A stretch of DNA of 64,000 nucleotides from Mesobacillus maritimus (GCF_023715205.1 NZ_JAMBNR010000001.1:372001-436000), one strand, 5' to 3'; shown: positions 17,953 to 27,612, numbered from the stretch's first letter. Program-made: numbers and translations. Notes: generated by a model not told the origin, from the letters alone.

Positions 17953-18635
17953 CAGAATTCTCGGACCTTCTCTTCTGTCTAATCCTTACTATAAGTACTT
18001 ATTTGCTAAGCCTCCTATTGTACCAAAAATGGTTAAAACCTTGGTTAAACCCACTTTTTACTGCGTCCACCCTATTAGTGGTCTTATTGTTCCTGTTTCA
18101 GGTGCCAGTTGATACGTACAGAGATACAAGCTCTTTGTTCAGTCATTTGCTCCAGCTCGCTGTTGTATCGTTAGCCGTACCCTTATATAAACAATGGGGG
18201 TTGGTTAAGAAAAATTATAAAAAGATTATTACCGGAGTCCTAGCTGGCACTACTTTTGGTGTCCTTGCAGTCGTTGTTTTAGCCCATTTTTTTCATTTAC
18301 AACAGCAACTGCTCGCTTCGCTAATCCCTCGTTCTGTAACCATTCCAGTTGCGTTAACAATCTCAAATGAACTTGGGGGAATAAACTCTATTACCATTCT
18401 ATTTGTTGTGATTTCCGCTTTGATGTCGGTTTGGATAGGCCCAAAATTATTTATTCATTTAGGGATTCATAGCAAATCTGCTAAGGGGCTAGCAATGGGA
18501 ACCTCAGCCCAAATGATTGGTGCGAACCACTCACTATTCTGGGGTGAAGAGGAAGGTGCAATGGGAAGTGTTGCAATGACGATTTCACCTCTAATGCTTT
18601 CGTTAGGCCTGCCATTGCTCACCGTTTTTATTTAA
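17949..18635 (+). CDS. CidB/LrgB family membrane protein
   Basis: This 228-aa polytopic protein contains PRSVTIPVALTISNELGGI and a C-terminal GTSAQMIGANHSLFWGEEEGA, which match the conserved LrgB blocks (usual length about 225-230 aa). It works with the CidA/LrgA protein encoded immediately upstream with a 4-base overlap. In B. subtilis the ywbHG pair is controlled by the LysR protein CidR (YwbI) encoded next to it. Here a CidR-like regulator lies 40 kb away, so linkage is only suggested. Confidence 0.9.
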   Translation: MTEFSDLLFCLILTISTYLLSLLLYQKWLKPWLNPLFTASTLLVVLLFLFQVPVDTYRDTSSLFSHLLQLAVVSLAVPLYKQWGLVKKNYKKIITGVLAGTTFGVLAVVVLAHFFHLQQQLLASLIPRSVTIPVALTISNELGGINSITILFVVISALMSVWIGPKLFIHLGIHSKSAKGLAMGTSAQMIGANHSLFWGEEEGAMGSVAMTISPLMLSLGLPLLTVFI

Positions 18636-18694
18636 GGCGTATGAGAATGTATATAGGCGAGAATGCTTGTGACACTATTCCGCACTATTATGGA

Positions 18695-18727
18695 AAGAGA
18701 CAACTTCTTACAAGAAGTTGCCTCTTC
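18695..18727. terminator. Terminator between convergent lrgB-like and M29 peptidase genes
   Basis: AAGAGACAACTTCTT pairs with AAGAAGTTGCCTCTT with one mismatch and a T-rich tail. It is placed to serve both convergent genes. Confidence 0.75.
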
Positions 18728-18748
18728 TTTATTCATTAATATAATTAC

Positions 18749-19993
18749 TTAAAATGCCCAATCTCCCTTGCGGAAAATCGGTACGATGGTCCCATCTTGT
18801 TTAATGCCATCAATGTCCATTTGGTCAGAGCCAATCATAAAGTCGACATGAACAATGGATGTATTCATTCCATGTTTTTGTAATTCCTCTTCAGACATTT
18901 TCGTTCCGCCTTCAATAGTGGTAGGATAAGCGGCTCCAATCGCTAAATGGTTTGATGCATTTTCATCGAAAAGAGTGGTAAAGAACGTAACACCTGATTG
19001 TGAAATAGGGGATGGATCTGGGACTAAAGCAACCTCACCTAAACCTGTACCACCCTCGTTATCAAATACTAACTTTTTAATTGTTGCGTCTCCTTTTTCA
19101 GCTAAGACATCAACAATTTTTCCGTCTTTAAAATGAATTTCTATTCCTTCGATTAGTGTACCTGCATAACTTAATGGCTTCGTGCTACGAACCACACCGT
19201 CCATGCGTCTAGTGTCTGGTGCCGTATAGACTTCTTCAGTTGGCATATTGGCAATAAACTCGTCTCCTTTTGGACTTTTACTTTCCGCACTAAGCCATAC
19301 ATGTCCGTTTGGCAAGCCAAGCGTTAAATCGGTACCAGGTGCTGTGTAATGAAGAGCATCAAGTTGCATCTCATTTAGTTTGGCAGCTTTTTCATTTAAT
19401 AATTTCTTATGTGCATCCCATGCAGCTACTGGGTCTTCTTCATAAACTCGACACGCTTTAAAGATTTGATCCCAAAGAGCATCAACTTGTTCTTCAGAAG
19501 TTTCCAAATCAGAGAATACTTTTGCAGCCCATCCTGCTCCAGCCGCAGAGGCAACCGTCCATTTAATATCATCATTTTGTGTTGCCACACGTTGCGCCTT
19601 AAATGCTTTTCCTGCAGCATTTTGGAACGCCGCAACCTTTGTAGGGTCGACCTCATTTAATAGTCCAGGATCACTGGATATAACAGATAGTCGACTAACA
19701 CGATGGTTTAGAACATGATCTTCTGTTTCCTGAATTTCATAATCAGGGATAGTGGTTAACACTTCTTCAGGTTGGTGCAAGAAATGCTGTTTCTTAATTT
19801 CATCATCAGACCAATTAATGATGACTTTTTCTGCTCCTAAAGCATAAGCTTCTTTTGTGATTAGACGGGCAAGAGGTGCTTGATCCACTGTTATGTATAC
19901 TTTAACCCAATCACCTGCTTGTACATTAATCCCTTTTGCAACTAATAATCTCGCGTATTTCTGTAGATTCTCTTGAAAGTTCGGTAGAGCCAT
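18749..19993 (-). CDS. M29 family aminopeptidase (AmpS/PepS)
   Basis: This cytosolic metallo-aminopeptidase of about 414 aa begins MALPNFQENLQKYARLLVAK. Characteristic M29 features are LPNGHVWLSAESKSPKGDEF, the metal-binding FDNEGGTGLGEVALVP, and the C-terminal HVDFMIGSDQMDIDG. It should remove N-terminal residues from peptides and uses a two-metal centre. The start at 19993 follows TGGAGG by 7 bases. The gene is monocistronic. Confidence 0.92.
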   Translation of the reverse strand: MALPNFQENLQKYARLLVAKGINVQAGDWVKVYITVDQAPLARLITKEAYALGAEKVIINWSDDEIKKQHFLHQPEEVLTTIPDYEIQETEDHVLNHRVSRLSVISSDPGLLNEVDPTKVAAFQNAAGKAFKAQRVATQNDDIKWTVASAAGAGWAAKVFSDLETSEEQVDALWDQIFKACRVYEEDPVAAWDAHKKLLNEKAAKLNEMQLDALHYTAPGTDLTLGLPNGHVWLSAESKSPKGDEFIANMPTEEVYTAPDTRRMDGVVRSTKPLSYAGTLIEGIEIHFKDGKIVDVLAEKGDATIKKLVFDNEGGTGLGEVALVPDPSPISQSGVTFFTTLFDENASNHLAIGAAYPTTIEGGTKMSEEELQKHGMNTSIVHVDFMIGSDQMDIDGIKQDGTIVPIFRKGDWAF

Positions 19994-20171
19994 TCTTTCG
20001 CCTCCAGTTAAAATGTGCAATCATGCATTTATTATACTAGCATAGTTGTTTAGAATTTTCTCCAAAGAAAGCTTTTATAAGTCTGACAACTTCATTCATT
20101 TATATTTCTATCGAAAAAATCACTATTCAAAGTTGCGGCATCTAGAATAGTTTCTCCAAATTCCTTCATTT

Positions 20172-20996
20172 TTAATGAATTTGTTTTTCAAACAGGATAT
20201 GGCGGTCACTTAATTTAGTGATTCTCAGAAGCAGGACAACATTCACCACCAGGATAACAGCGGCAATAATCAAGGTTAGCTTTGCTCCTACTAAAAACAA
20301 GCCACTTACCTGACCAACGATTAAGGCAATTACAGGAAGGACGATGATGCCTGACATGTTTTGCGCTTCTTGATATGTTTTTACCCTTGAAGAGATATAG
20401 AGGTTTAATAATACTGTGAATAGGATGACCATTGGAGATAGACAAATAATTAAAGCCACCCAGTTACTTGATGGGAATATGATTTCTCCAAACAACTGGT
20501 ATCCGAGCCCATTAATGATGATTCCACAGAGGATAAAGCTTGTTACCGATACTAATAAGGAAGGAATAAACGATGCTATTGTTTTGCTTAGGAACAATGT
20601 CTTAATAGAAACCGGTGAAAACAAAAGGCTTTCTAAAGTACGTCGTTCTTTTTCGCCAACAAAACTATTTGCAGCAACGACGCTTGCAGTGATAATCGGT
20701 ACAAGTAAAAATAATGAGGGCAACAAGTAGTTAATGAAAAGATAGACAATTTGCTGCTCAATATTCGTGAACGTTTGCTCGTTATTTGTTTGTGACAAAA
20801 ACATACTGAGCATTTTTTCGACATCATTCCCAACAGCTTTTTCGATATCAAACAATAAAGAAGAGCCAACCAATAGTGTTGGAAATAGCACTGAAAAGAC
20901 AATAGGGATTACAATGATGGTGGTTAACAGTGTGTTCGTACGATAGATATCTCGTAAATCTTTTTTGATCATCGCCTTCAAGATTCTCTTATTCAT
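20172..20996 (-). CDS. ABC-2 type exporter permease
   Basis: This 274-aa protein has six hydrophobic segments and a large extracytoplasmic loop after TM1. The cytoplasmic motif GEKERRTLESLLFSPVS is the ABC-2 membrane signature seen in NatB and similar export permeases. Its ATG overlaps the ATPase stop codon by one base (TAATG). With the ATPase upstream it forms an export or Na+-efflux-like system; the substrate is unknown. No accessory regulator is adjacent. Confidence 0.87.
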   Translation of the reverse strand: MNKRILKAMIKKDLRDIYRTNTLLTTIIVIPIVFSVLFPTLLVGSSLLFDIEKAVGNDVEKMLSMFLSQTNNEQTFTNIEQQIVYLFINYLLPSLFLLVPIITASVVAANSFVGEKERRTLESLLFSPVSIKTLFLSKTIASFIPSLLVSVTSFILCGIIINGLGYQLFGEIIFPSSNWVALIICLSPMVILFTVLLNLYISSRVKTYQEAQNMSGIIVLPVIALIVGQVSGLFLVGAKLTLIIAAVILVVNVVLLLRITKLSDRHILFEKQIH

Positions 20997-21898
20997 TACC
21001 GCACCCTCTCTCTCACTTTAAAATAAATGGATTCCAAGTTATTATTGACAATTTCAACTGAGTGCACTTGATGCTGTTGAAGCAACTTCTTTAGAAGTGT
21101 TGAAATCTCTGTTTTAGAAGGAAGAGTCACAAGGATGCCGTCCACAATAGGTTTACAATCATAACCTAATATCTTCGTTTCCTTAAGGACTAAGTCTGTG
21201 CCAATCCGGACAATGACTTCTGTTACATACTTTTGTTCGAGTTGAGATAAGGTTCCTTGTTCAATTATGGTATGATTTTCCATGAAGGCAAAGGAATCAC
21301 ATATAGATTCAAGCTGATGCAAGACATGTGAACATATAAGGACCGTTGTCTTTGTTTCTTGATTGTACTTTTTCAAATAAGATAACACCATGTTAATTCC
21401 ATCAGGATCCAAACCATTTGTTGGCTCATCTAGAAACAAAATTTTAGGGTTATGTAAAAGTGCTTTGCAAAGTGCTAACCTTTTCTTCATCCCTGTACTA
21501 TAAGTTCCTACCGGTTTATTTTCATGTCCTGAAAGTTCGAATAACTCCAGTAATCTAGCTTTTTGATTTTGATCGGTTACTCCATATAAATCCGCAAAAA
21601 AATCAAGGTTCTCGCGACCGCTCATTTGATGGTACAAACCTGCACTTTCTGTGACAATCCCTGATGAAGCTCTAATTTCATCTCCGTCCGTAATTGGGTT
21701 GTGCCCCATAATCCTAATCGAACCAGAATCTGCTTTAAGAACACCATTTAAAATCCGGATAAAGGTCGTTTTCCCTGCACCATTTGGACCTAATAAACCT
21801 ACAATTTTCCCTGCCTCAACTTTAAAGTCAACATCCGTTAATACAAGCTGTCCTTGAAACGCTTTCGAAACACCCCGAACATCAATAATCGAGTTCAC
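20996..21898 (-). CDS. ABC exporter ATP-binding protein
   Basis: This ATPase of about 300 aa has Walker A GLLGPNGAGKTT, a signature YSTGMKKRLALCKAL and Walker B KILFLDEPTNGLDPDG. The C-terminal domain of about 90 residues is typical of ABC-2 exporters (NatA/CcmA class). The GTG at 21898 is chosen for GGGGGAG upstream; the frame could extend ten codons further. It is translationally coupled to the permease that follows. Confidence 0.9.
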   Translation of the reverse strand: MNSIIDVRGVSKAFQGQLVLTDVDFKVEAGKIVGLLGPNGAGKTTFIRILNGVLKADSGSIRIMGHNPITDGDEIRASSGIVTESAGLYHQMSGRENLDFFADLYGVTDQNQKARLLELFELSGHENKPVGTYSTGMKKRLALCKALLHNPKILFLDEPTNGLDPDGINMVLSYLKKYNQETKTTVLICSHVLHQLESICDSFAFMENHTIIEQGTLSQLEQKYVTEVIVRIGTDLVLKETKILGYDCKPIVDGILVTLPSKTEISTLLKKLLQQHQVHSVEIVNNNLESIYFKVRERVR

Positions 21899-21945
21899 TC
21901 CAACTCCCCCTTGGCTTAAGCCTCTCAATTCCCAAATAATTGGAT

Positions 21946-21958
21946 GGTGCCTGGCACC
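21946..21958. repeat. Dispersed palindrome GGTGCCTGGCACC (copy 1)
   Basis: The 13-bp core is a perfect palindrome with a central T, preceded by GGAT. It lies upstream of the ABC exporter operon and is one of five such cores in the window. Confidence 0.75.
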
Positions 21959-22067
21959 TGGTAACTTCTGTTAATACGCGAGAATGATACTTTTAATATA
22001 TATGACAAAAGTCTTGGGATAAAGGGCTTTTTTACCACATTCCAAGTCTTTTTCTCGACAAAATATG

Positions 22068-22099
22068 AAAACTGGCTGACATTCATTGTGTCAGCCAGT
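22068..22099 (-). terminator. Terminator of the liv operon
   Basis: ACTGGCTGAC pairs with GTCAGCCAGT, followed by TTTTC on the minus strand, just after livF. Confidence 0.85.
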
Positions 22100-22110
22100 G
22101 AAGATGATAT

Positions 22111-22821
22111 TTAACTAGATTTACGTCCTAGATATGCTTCCATAATTCTTGGGTCATTTAAAAGTTGGTCAGCTTTCCCATCTGCAACAATTTTACCGGT
22201 CTCCAAGACATATCCATAATCAGAGACTTTTAGTGCTTGGCGGGCATTTTGCTCAACCAATAAAACGGTAGTTCCTGTTTGATTGATTTCCTTGATAATT
22301 TTAAAGATATCAGCAACTACAAGTGGAGCTAACCCCATCGATGGTTCATCCAAAAGAAGAAGTTTCGGACGGCTCATAATTGCACGAGCAATCGCTAGCA
22401 TTTGCTGCTGTCCCCCTGACAAAGTTCCACCTAATTGTTTTTCTCTTTCTTTTAGGATTGGAAACCGTTCAAACATTCTTTCAAGGTCTTGGTCGATCTC
22501 ATTGTCTTTGCGGTGGTAGGCACCCATCTCCAAATTTTCTAAAACGGTCATACCTGCCAGAATCTGACGTCCTTCTGGAACTAACGCAATTCCTTTTTTG
22601 ACCTTCTGGTCGGGCCTAAGTCCAGTTACATCTTCACCAAGGAACTTTATATTTCCTTGCTGAGGCTTTAACAAACCAGAAATTGTCTTCATTGTTGTTG
22701 TTTTTCCGGCCCCGTTTGCACCAAGAATGGTTACAATACTGCCTTCTTCCACTTCAAGAGAAATATCTTTTAAAACTTGTATTTTTCCATAGAATGCATT
22801 GATTCCATTCACTTTAAGCAT
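22111..22821 (-). CDS. livF: Branched-chain amino acid ABC transporter ATPase LivF
   Basis: This 236-aa protein is the second ATPase of a LIV-type importer. It has Walker A LGANGAGKTTT, signature TLSGGQQQMLAIARA and Walker B LLLLDEPSMGLAP, where SMGLAP is diagnostic for LivF. The ATG at 22821 follows AGGAGGAAG and overlaps the end of livG by 8 bases. The upstream frame extension is the tail of livG read out of frame. It works with livG, livM, livH and livK encoded upstream. Confidence 0.93.
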   Translation of the reverse strand: MLKVNGINAFYGKIQVLKDISLEVEEGSIVTILGANGAGKTTTMKTISGLLKPQQGNIKFLGEDVTGLRPDQKVKKGIALVPEGRQILAGMTVLENLEMGAYHRKDNEIDQDLERMFERFPILKEREKQLGGTLSGGQQQMLAIARAIMSRPKLLLLDEPSMGLAPLVVADIFKIIKEINQTGTTVLLVEQNARQALKVSDYGYVLETGKIVADGKADQLLNDPRIMEAYLGRKSS

Positions 22822-23587
22822 ATTCTTCTTCCTCCTCACTGCCGAGGTAGGCCTCGATGACTGCTGGGTTGTTTTGAATTTCTTCTGGTGTGCCTTCCGC
22901 GATTTTTTTACCAAAGTTTAGAACCGCGATCCGGTCACAAAGGTTCATCACTAGCGGCATATCATGCTCAATGAGGAGCACGGTAATCCCAAGCGTTTGT
23001 ATTTTTTTGATCAATTGAAACAGTTCACTAGTTTCAGTTTCGTTCATTCCTGCAGCTGGTTCGTCCAATAAAAGAAGTTGAGGGTCACTGGCCATTGCTC
23101 TAGCTATTTCTAATCTCCGTTGTTGCCCATACGCTAGATTTTCAGCAGTAATATCTGCGAAATCATCCAAACCAACAAATTCAAGAAGCTCTTTTGCTCG
23201 CTTCCGGATAGCCGCTTCTTCTTTCCGCTGAGATTTTGTCCGAAACACACTGCTCAAAACACCAGATTTGCTACGACTATGAACACCAACCATGACATTT
23301 TCTTCCGCAGACATGAGAGGGAACAAGCGAATGTTTTGGAATGTACGGCAAATCCCTTTTTCGGTTATTTTATTAGGTTTCAATCCATTGATATTGTCTC
23401 CTTGAAAGACGATTTCCCCAGTGGTCAATGGAAACATCGAGGTGATTAAGTTAAACATCGTCGTTTTCCCTGCACCATTTGGTCCAATAAGTCCGAAAAT
23501 CTCACCTTTCCGAATTGAAAAAGAGACATCAGACACTGCTGCTAAACCGCCGAAGTTTTTACATGCTTTTTTCACTTCCAGAACCAT
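22814..23587 (-). CDS. livG: Branched-chain amino acid ABC transporter ATPase LivG
   Basis: This 257-aa protein has Walker A GLIGPNGAGKTTMFN, signature LAYGQQRRLEIARA and Walker B LLLLDEPAAGMNETE, the LivG-type variant. The ATG at 23587 has AAAGGGG upstream and lies inside the last codons of livM (29-base overlap). It is the third gene in the permease-ATPase operon. Confidence 0.93.
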   Translation of the reverse strand: MVLEVKKACKNFGGLAAVSDVSFSIRKGEIFGLIGPNGAGKTTMFNLITSMFPLTTGEIVFQGDNINGLKPNKITEKGICRTFQNIRLFPLMSAEENVMVGVHSRSKSGVLSSVFRTKSQRKEEAAIRKRAKELLEFVGLDDFADITAENLAYGQQRRLEIARAMASDPQLLLLDEPAAGMNETETSELFQLIKKIQTLGITVLLIEHDMPLVMNLCDRIAVLNFGKKIAEGTPEEIQNNPAVIEAYLGSEEEEEYA

Positions 23588-24539
23588 GAGTGACACCCCT
23601 TTTCGAACGTTTTTTAGATTTGATCCAATTGATGATATTGACGTCAATTAACCCTTGTGGACGAACAGCCATCAAAATAATAATCATTAACCCATAAATC
23701 ATATAACGATATTCGCTAATAAAACGGAGCACTTCTGGTAAGAACGTGAGGAATATCGCACCAAACACTGGTCCCCAAATTACCTCACTACCGCCAAAGA
23801 CTGTAAACACTAAAATATCAACTGCACGATGGTAGGAGAAGTCTGCAGGACTGATATAGGCAAGCACGTGTGCATAAATGCTCCCTGCAAACCCTGCAAG
23901 CAGTGCCCCTTGTGTAAAAGCTAAAACTTTATAATAAGTAATATTAATTCCCATTGATTCTGCCGCTTTTTCATCTAATTTAATAGCTGCATAAGCACGT
24001 CCAACCCGGGAATAATGTTGTCTTCTAAAGAACCAAACTAAGAAAATAGCGATGATGAGCAATAAAACAAAAATGGATAGAAAGATAAATTGATTGTTTT
24101 GTAAGCCCATACTTTGTGGATTAAATCCAAATCCCTTTAAGGTTTTTAAAATTTCGCGACCAATATGAGGAATTCCTGAAATTCCAACAGAACCATTTGT
24201 TAAGGATTCCCAATTGATAAAAACAACACGAATAACTTCACCGAATCCTAAAGTAACAATCGCTAAATATACACCTTGCAACCTTAATGTTGGGAGGCCT
24301 ATTAAAATTCCAATAAGGCCTGCTATTAATGTACCTGCAATGATTCCTACTAAAATGGGCAAGTCAAAATGAATGGTTAATAAAGCGGATGTATAAGCTC
24401 CCAGTCCCATAAATCCAGCACTTGCAAGCGATAATTGTCCTGTAGAAAGCGGCACATATACGCTTAATGCAAGGATAATATTAATTAAAATAAAACAACC
24501 GATTTGCAAATAATATGGATTAAATAATTCAGCTAGCAT
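23559..24539 (-). CDS. livM: Branched-chain amino acid ABC permease LivM
   Basis: This 326-aa polytopic permease has the LivM landmarks LSTGQLSLASAGFMGLGAY near the N-terminus and KLDEKAAESMGINITYYK, the coupling-loop (EAA-like) region. GPVFGAIFLTFLPE precedes the last segments. It pairs with LivH to form the membrane channel. RBS AAGGTG; 12 bases separate it from livH. Confidence 0.93.
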   Translation of the reverse strand: MLAELFNPYYLQIGCFILINIILALSVYVPLSTGQLSLASAGFMGLGAYTSALLTIHFDLPILVGIIAGTLIAGLIGILIGLPTLRLQGVYLAIVTLGFGEVIRVVFINWESLTNGSVGISGIPHIGREILKTLKGFGFNPQSMGLQNNQFIFLSIFVLLLIIAIFLVWFFRRQHYSRVGRAYAAIKLDEKAAESMGINITYYKVLAFTQGALLAGFAGSIYAHVLAYISPADFSYHRAVDILVFTVFGGSEVIWGPVFGAIFLTFLPEVLRFISEYRYMIYGLMIIILMAVRPQGLIDVNIINWIKSKKRSKRGVTHGSGSEKSM

Positions 24540-24551
24540 TGGTACACCTTC

Positions 24552-25427
24552 TTACGTTGTGATTTTTTTACCAAATAACCCTTGTGGTCTGATTAGGAGA
24601 ATAACGATGATCGCTAGGAAAGCTATTGCGTCCTTATAGCCTGAGTCCCCGTAGACAACGACGAAAGTTTCTGCCAGACCAAGGATTAATCCCCCGGCCA
24701 TCGCACCTCTAACATTTCCCATTCCACCAAGGATAATGATAGCTAGTCCTTTTAATCCCATCGATAAACCCATTTGTGGATTGACGGAGTTAAAGGCCAT
24801 TCCAACTAAAATTCCAGCAATTCCTCCTATTGCCGAAGCAATGATGACTGTCATTGTAATAATTCGTTTTGTATCTACACCAAGCAGGCTAGCTGTTTCA
24901 AGATTTTCAGCAGTTGCCCGTAGAGCCTTCCCTGCTTTTGTTTTTCCAAGCCAAATGGAGAGCGCAACCATTAAGATAATAGAAATAACAAAAATGACAA
25001 TTTGCACTAAATAAACAGTAATGGAACCAACCTGGAAACTAACTTGGGCAAATGGCGCTTCGAATGGCTTGTTTCCTGAACCAAATAAATGGTGCGATAG
25101 GTTCTCAAGAAAAATCGAAACCCCGATGGTACTAATTAATGGTGCTAAATGGGAAACTCCCGGTTTGTTTCTTAAGGGTCTTAAGGCAAAAGTTTCAAGG
25201 AAAAAACCAAGAATGGCTGTAATTAGAATAGAAGCCCCGAAGGCTACCCATAATGGTGCATCAAACATGGCCGTAATCATAACACCGATAAAAGCACCGA
25301 ACATAAAGATCTCACCATGAGCCATGTTGATGATGCCTAGTACTCCGAAAACGAGTGTAAAACCAAGAGCAACGATTGCGTATATACTTCCTAATGTTAA
25401 TCCGTTAATGAGCTGTTCTATTAACAA
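24552..25427 (-). CDS. livH: Branched-chain amino acid ABC permease LivH
   Basis: This 291-aa polytopic permease begins with a TTG start (AGGTG upstream). It contains TLGSIYAIVALGFTLVFGVL and NMAHGEIFMFGAF, typical LivH blocks. The coupling-loop AGKALRATAENLETASLLGV and GLKGLAIIILGGMGNVRGA follow. It is separated from the binding-protein gene by 373 bases that contain a hairpin and a diverged repeat copy. Confidence 0.93.
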   Translation of the reverse strand: MLIEQLINGLTLGSIYAIVALGFTLVFGVLGIINMAHGEIFMFGAFIGVMITAMFDAPLWVAFGASILITAILGFFLETFALRPLRNKPGVSHLAPLISTIGVSIFLENLSHHLFGSGNKPFEAPFAQVSFQVGSITVYLVQIVIFVISIILMVALSIWLGKTKAGKALRATAENLETASLLGVDTKRIITMTVIIASAIGGIAGILVGMAFNSVNPQMGLSMGLKGLAIIILGGMGNVRGAMAGGLILGLAETFVVVYGDSGYKDAIAFLAIIVILLIRPQGLFGKKITT

Positions 25428-25459
25428 GGCATCTCACCTACTTACCAAATTTTTATGAA

Positions 25460-25650
25460 GGACTCTTTACTCAAACTCTGTTGTTTTAATATGAAAACAA
25501 ATTGTTTTGGCTAATTATTTATCAACAACCAATATCTTTAAATAAAGAGCAAGCAAATTTACTTCTAATTAAAAAATTAGCCTTTTTAACGTTAAAGTTT
25601 GCAACAACAATATGAGAAACACATTTTGAATAAAATAAAAGCCAACTACA
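25460..25650 (+). repeat. MITE-like repeat, copy D (degenerate)
   Basis: The end GGACTCTTTACTCAAACTCTG then TTGTTTTAATATGAAAAC resembles the family left terminus. Interior and right end are too diverged to define a boundary. It lies between livK and livH. Confidence 0.4.
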
Positions 25651-25674
25651 TAAATTCGTCCTATTTTAAGAAAA

Positions 25675-25726
25675 GGCAGTATAACCCATTCTAAGCAAGA
25701 TCTTTTGCCAAACGGATAACACTGCC
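25675..25726 (-). terminator. Possible attenuating hairpin between livK and livH
   Basis: On the minus strand GGCAGTGTTATCC can pair imperfectly with GGGTTATACTGCC, followed by TTTTCTT. It would let livK be expressed above the membrane genes. The loop is long, so confidence is modest. Confidence 0.4.
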
Positions 25727-25800
25727 CGAAACTCATTACATTCATGATTTGTCATTCAACAAAACGTATATGTCCGAACCATGTTGTTTACTCATCTTAG

Positions 25801-26961
25801 TTATTCGAAAATTTTAAATCCACCGTCTTCAATCACCAAAACTGTTGGCTCCATAACAACATCTCCCTCTTCATCAAACGCAAATTCACCAAGGACTCCA
25901 TTGATTGAAACCTCTGCTAAGGCATCACGGAAAGCATCGCGATCGTTAGAACCAGCATTTTTCAAAGCTTCAGCATAGATGAAAAGAGCGTCATAGGCTT
26001 GTGCAGCAAACTGATCTGGCTTTACACCATATTTTTCTTCGTATTTCCCTACAAATTCTTGTACTTTTTCATCTTCTTTATCTGTATACCAAGGAGTCGC
26101 TACGATCAATCCGTTAGCCGCATCTCCTGCAATTTCAATTACTTCCGGAGAGTTAAAACCATTACCGCCTACGAACGGCACATCAATTCCCATTTTACGA
26201 GCTTGATCCATAATAACAGCACCTTCATTATAAAGGGCAGACGCTAAAATTAAATCCGGATTCAAGCTTTTAATTTTTGTTAATTGAGCGTTATAGTCCG
26301 ATTGCCCTTTTTGGAAAGTTTCAATCGTTAAAATCTCTAGCCCTTTCTCTTCAGCGGCTGCTTTCATCGTATCGAAACCAGATTTTGTGAACACGTCATC
26401 GTTTCCATAAATTAGCGCAACCTTTTTAACATCGTACTTTTCCATCGCTTTATCAAGTGCGGCTGGAATTGCTAATGCTTCTGGAAGCGAATTACGGAAA
26501 ATGTAATCCCCAATTTGCGGAATCCCCTCAGCTGTTGTTGAGGTACCAAGTGTTGGAACACCATTTAAATCAGCTTCAGGGCCAACAACGTTCATTTCAG
26601 TACTAAGGGTTGGTCCGATAAGAGCTGTAACATTTTCGGAGTTCATTAATTTTTGTGCAGCAGAGAGAGCTTGGTCCTGTTTTCCTGCAGAATCTTCAAT
26701 GACAAGATTGATTTCTACCTCACCTTTTGCATTGATTTCTTCAAGTGCTAACTTAAGTCCGCCGGTGATTGATTCACCGTATGCTGCACCAGAACCACTG
26801 AGAATCGAAATAACTCCGATATCCGCTTTAACCACTCCACCACCTGATGAATCTTCTCCACCTTCTCCAGTAGCTTGTTCACCGTTACCACCGCATGCAG
26901 CTAACGTCAACATACTTGCTAATGCGGAGAACTGGGCTACTCTTTTAAACATCTGTTTCAT
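25801..26961 (-). CDS. livK: Branched-chain amino acid-binding lipoprotein (LivK type)
   Basis: This 386-aa periplasmic-binding-fold type I lipoprotein has a signal peptide ending in the lipobox LTLAACGG, giving a lipid-anchored Cys at about residue 23. The mature protein starts ISILSGSGAAYGESITGGLK and contains LIGPTLSTEM, characteristic of Leu/Ile/Val or amide-type receptors. GGGGGG lies 8 bases before the ATG. It is the first gene of the liv cluster. The exact ligand (branched-chain amino acid, amide or urea-like) is not defined by sequence. Confidence 0.9.
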   Translation of the reverse strand: MKQMFKRVAQFSALASMLTLAACGGNGEQATGEGGEDSSGGGVVKADIGVISILSGSGAAYGESITGGLKLALEEINAKGEVEINLVIEDSAGKQDQALSAAQKLMNSENVTALIGPTLSTEMNVVGPEADLNGVPTLGTSTTAEGIPQIGDYIFRNSLPEALAIPAALDKAMEKYDVKKVALIYGNDDVFTKSGFDTMKAAAEEKGLEILTIETFQKGQSDYNAQLTKIKSLNPDLILASALYNEGAVIMDQARKMGIDVPFVGGNGFNSPEVIEIAGDAANGLIVATPWYTDKEDEKVQEFVGKYEEKYGVKPDQFAAQAYDALFIYAEALKNAGSNDRDAFRDALAEVSINGVLGEFAFDEEGDVVMEPTVLVIEDGGFKIFE

Positions 26962-27014
26962 CTTTTAATCCCCCCGTTGTTCTAATTATCAAAAAATTTA
27001 AAAAGCATATACCT

Positions 27015-27043
27015 ATTAAAATACAAAATCAAAGGATTGTCTA
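27015..27043 (-). promoter_or_regulatory. Probable sigma-A promoter of livK
   Basis: On the minus strand TAGACA (27038-27043) and TTTAAT (27015-27020) are 17 bases apart. Just upstream, AATATTCTGATAAAA (27056-27070, plus strand) resembles a CodY box with about four mismatches, which would be apt for a branched-chain amino acid importer but is weak. The remaining bases up to 27310 are AT-rich without other features. Confidence 0.5.
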
Positions 27044-27310
27044 CCATATTGATATAATATTCTGATAAAAAAGCGAAAATTTTTTTGTACCGTTAAAATA
27101 TTTTTTTTAAAAAATCACCTTGAATATCTATTACCTTTTTATCTTCGTATTCCATTTTTTGGTATACCCTAAGCGAAAAGTACCATAAATCCTTCTGTAT
27201 CTGTAGTTGTGTGTTTCTATCTTACTGTCGAAGGTACTATTAGTGAATAGCAAAATCATCCTCAGGTCAAAATACTTTTGGGAAAATGAATAGGAAATGA
27301 GGGAAACTAG

Positions 27311-27601
27311 ATGAAAGAAACATTACAACGCATTAAAGAATCGTTAGTACAAGCATTTGATCAACCAGAAACTGTTAATTTGGACCAAAGTATTCAACAG
27401 CTTCAATCTTTTAAAGAACAATATGGGGATAAAGGAACAATGATTGAGGATACCATTACGGCACTTATACAAGCAAAACACGCAACAGTACAATTACAAA
27501 GTGCAGGAGATGTGTCTTCTTCTGCCGCTTTTGGACAAGCTTTTAACGCGCTAGAACATGCGATAAAATCCTTCGAGCAAGTGGATAACGATCCCGTTTG
27601 A
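27311..27601 (+). CDS. Hypothetical helical protein, 96 aa
   Basis: This soluble protein begins MKETLQRIKESLVQAFDQPE and appears almost wholly alpha-helical (QSIQQLQSFKEQYG, then QAFNALEHAIKSFEQ), with no cysteines or membrane segment. The start has GAGGG about 8 bases upstream and a terminator follows the stop. I do not recognise the family. It is a single-gene unit between livK and the HNH gene. Confidence 0.65.
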   Translation: MKETLQRIKESLVQAFDQPETVNLDQSIQQLQSFKEQYGDKGTMIEDTITALIQAKHATVQLQSAGDVSSSAAFGQAFNALEHAIKSFEQVDNDPV

Positions 27602-27612
27602 ATTTAGACAGG

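Noticed and set aside
26962-27310. Riboswitch or T-box leader before livK
   Set aside because: No terminator/antiterminator pair or conserved T-box sequence is present; only a promoter and a weak CodY-like match.
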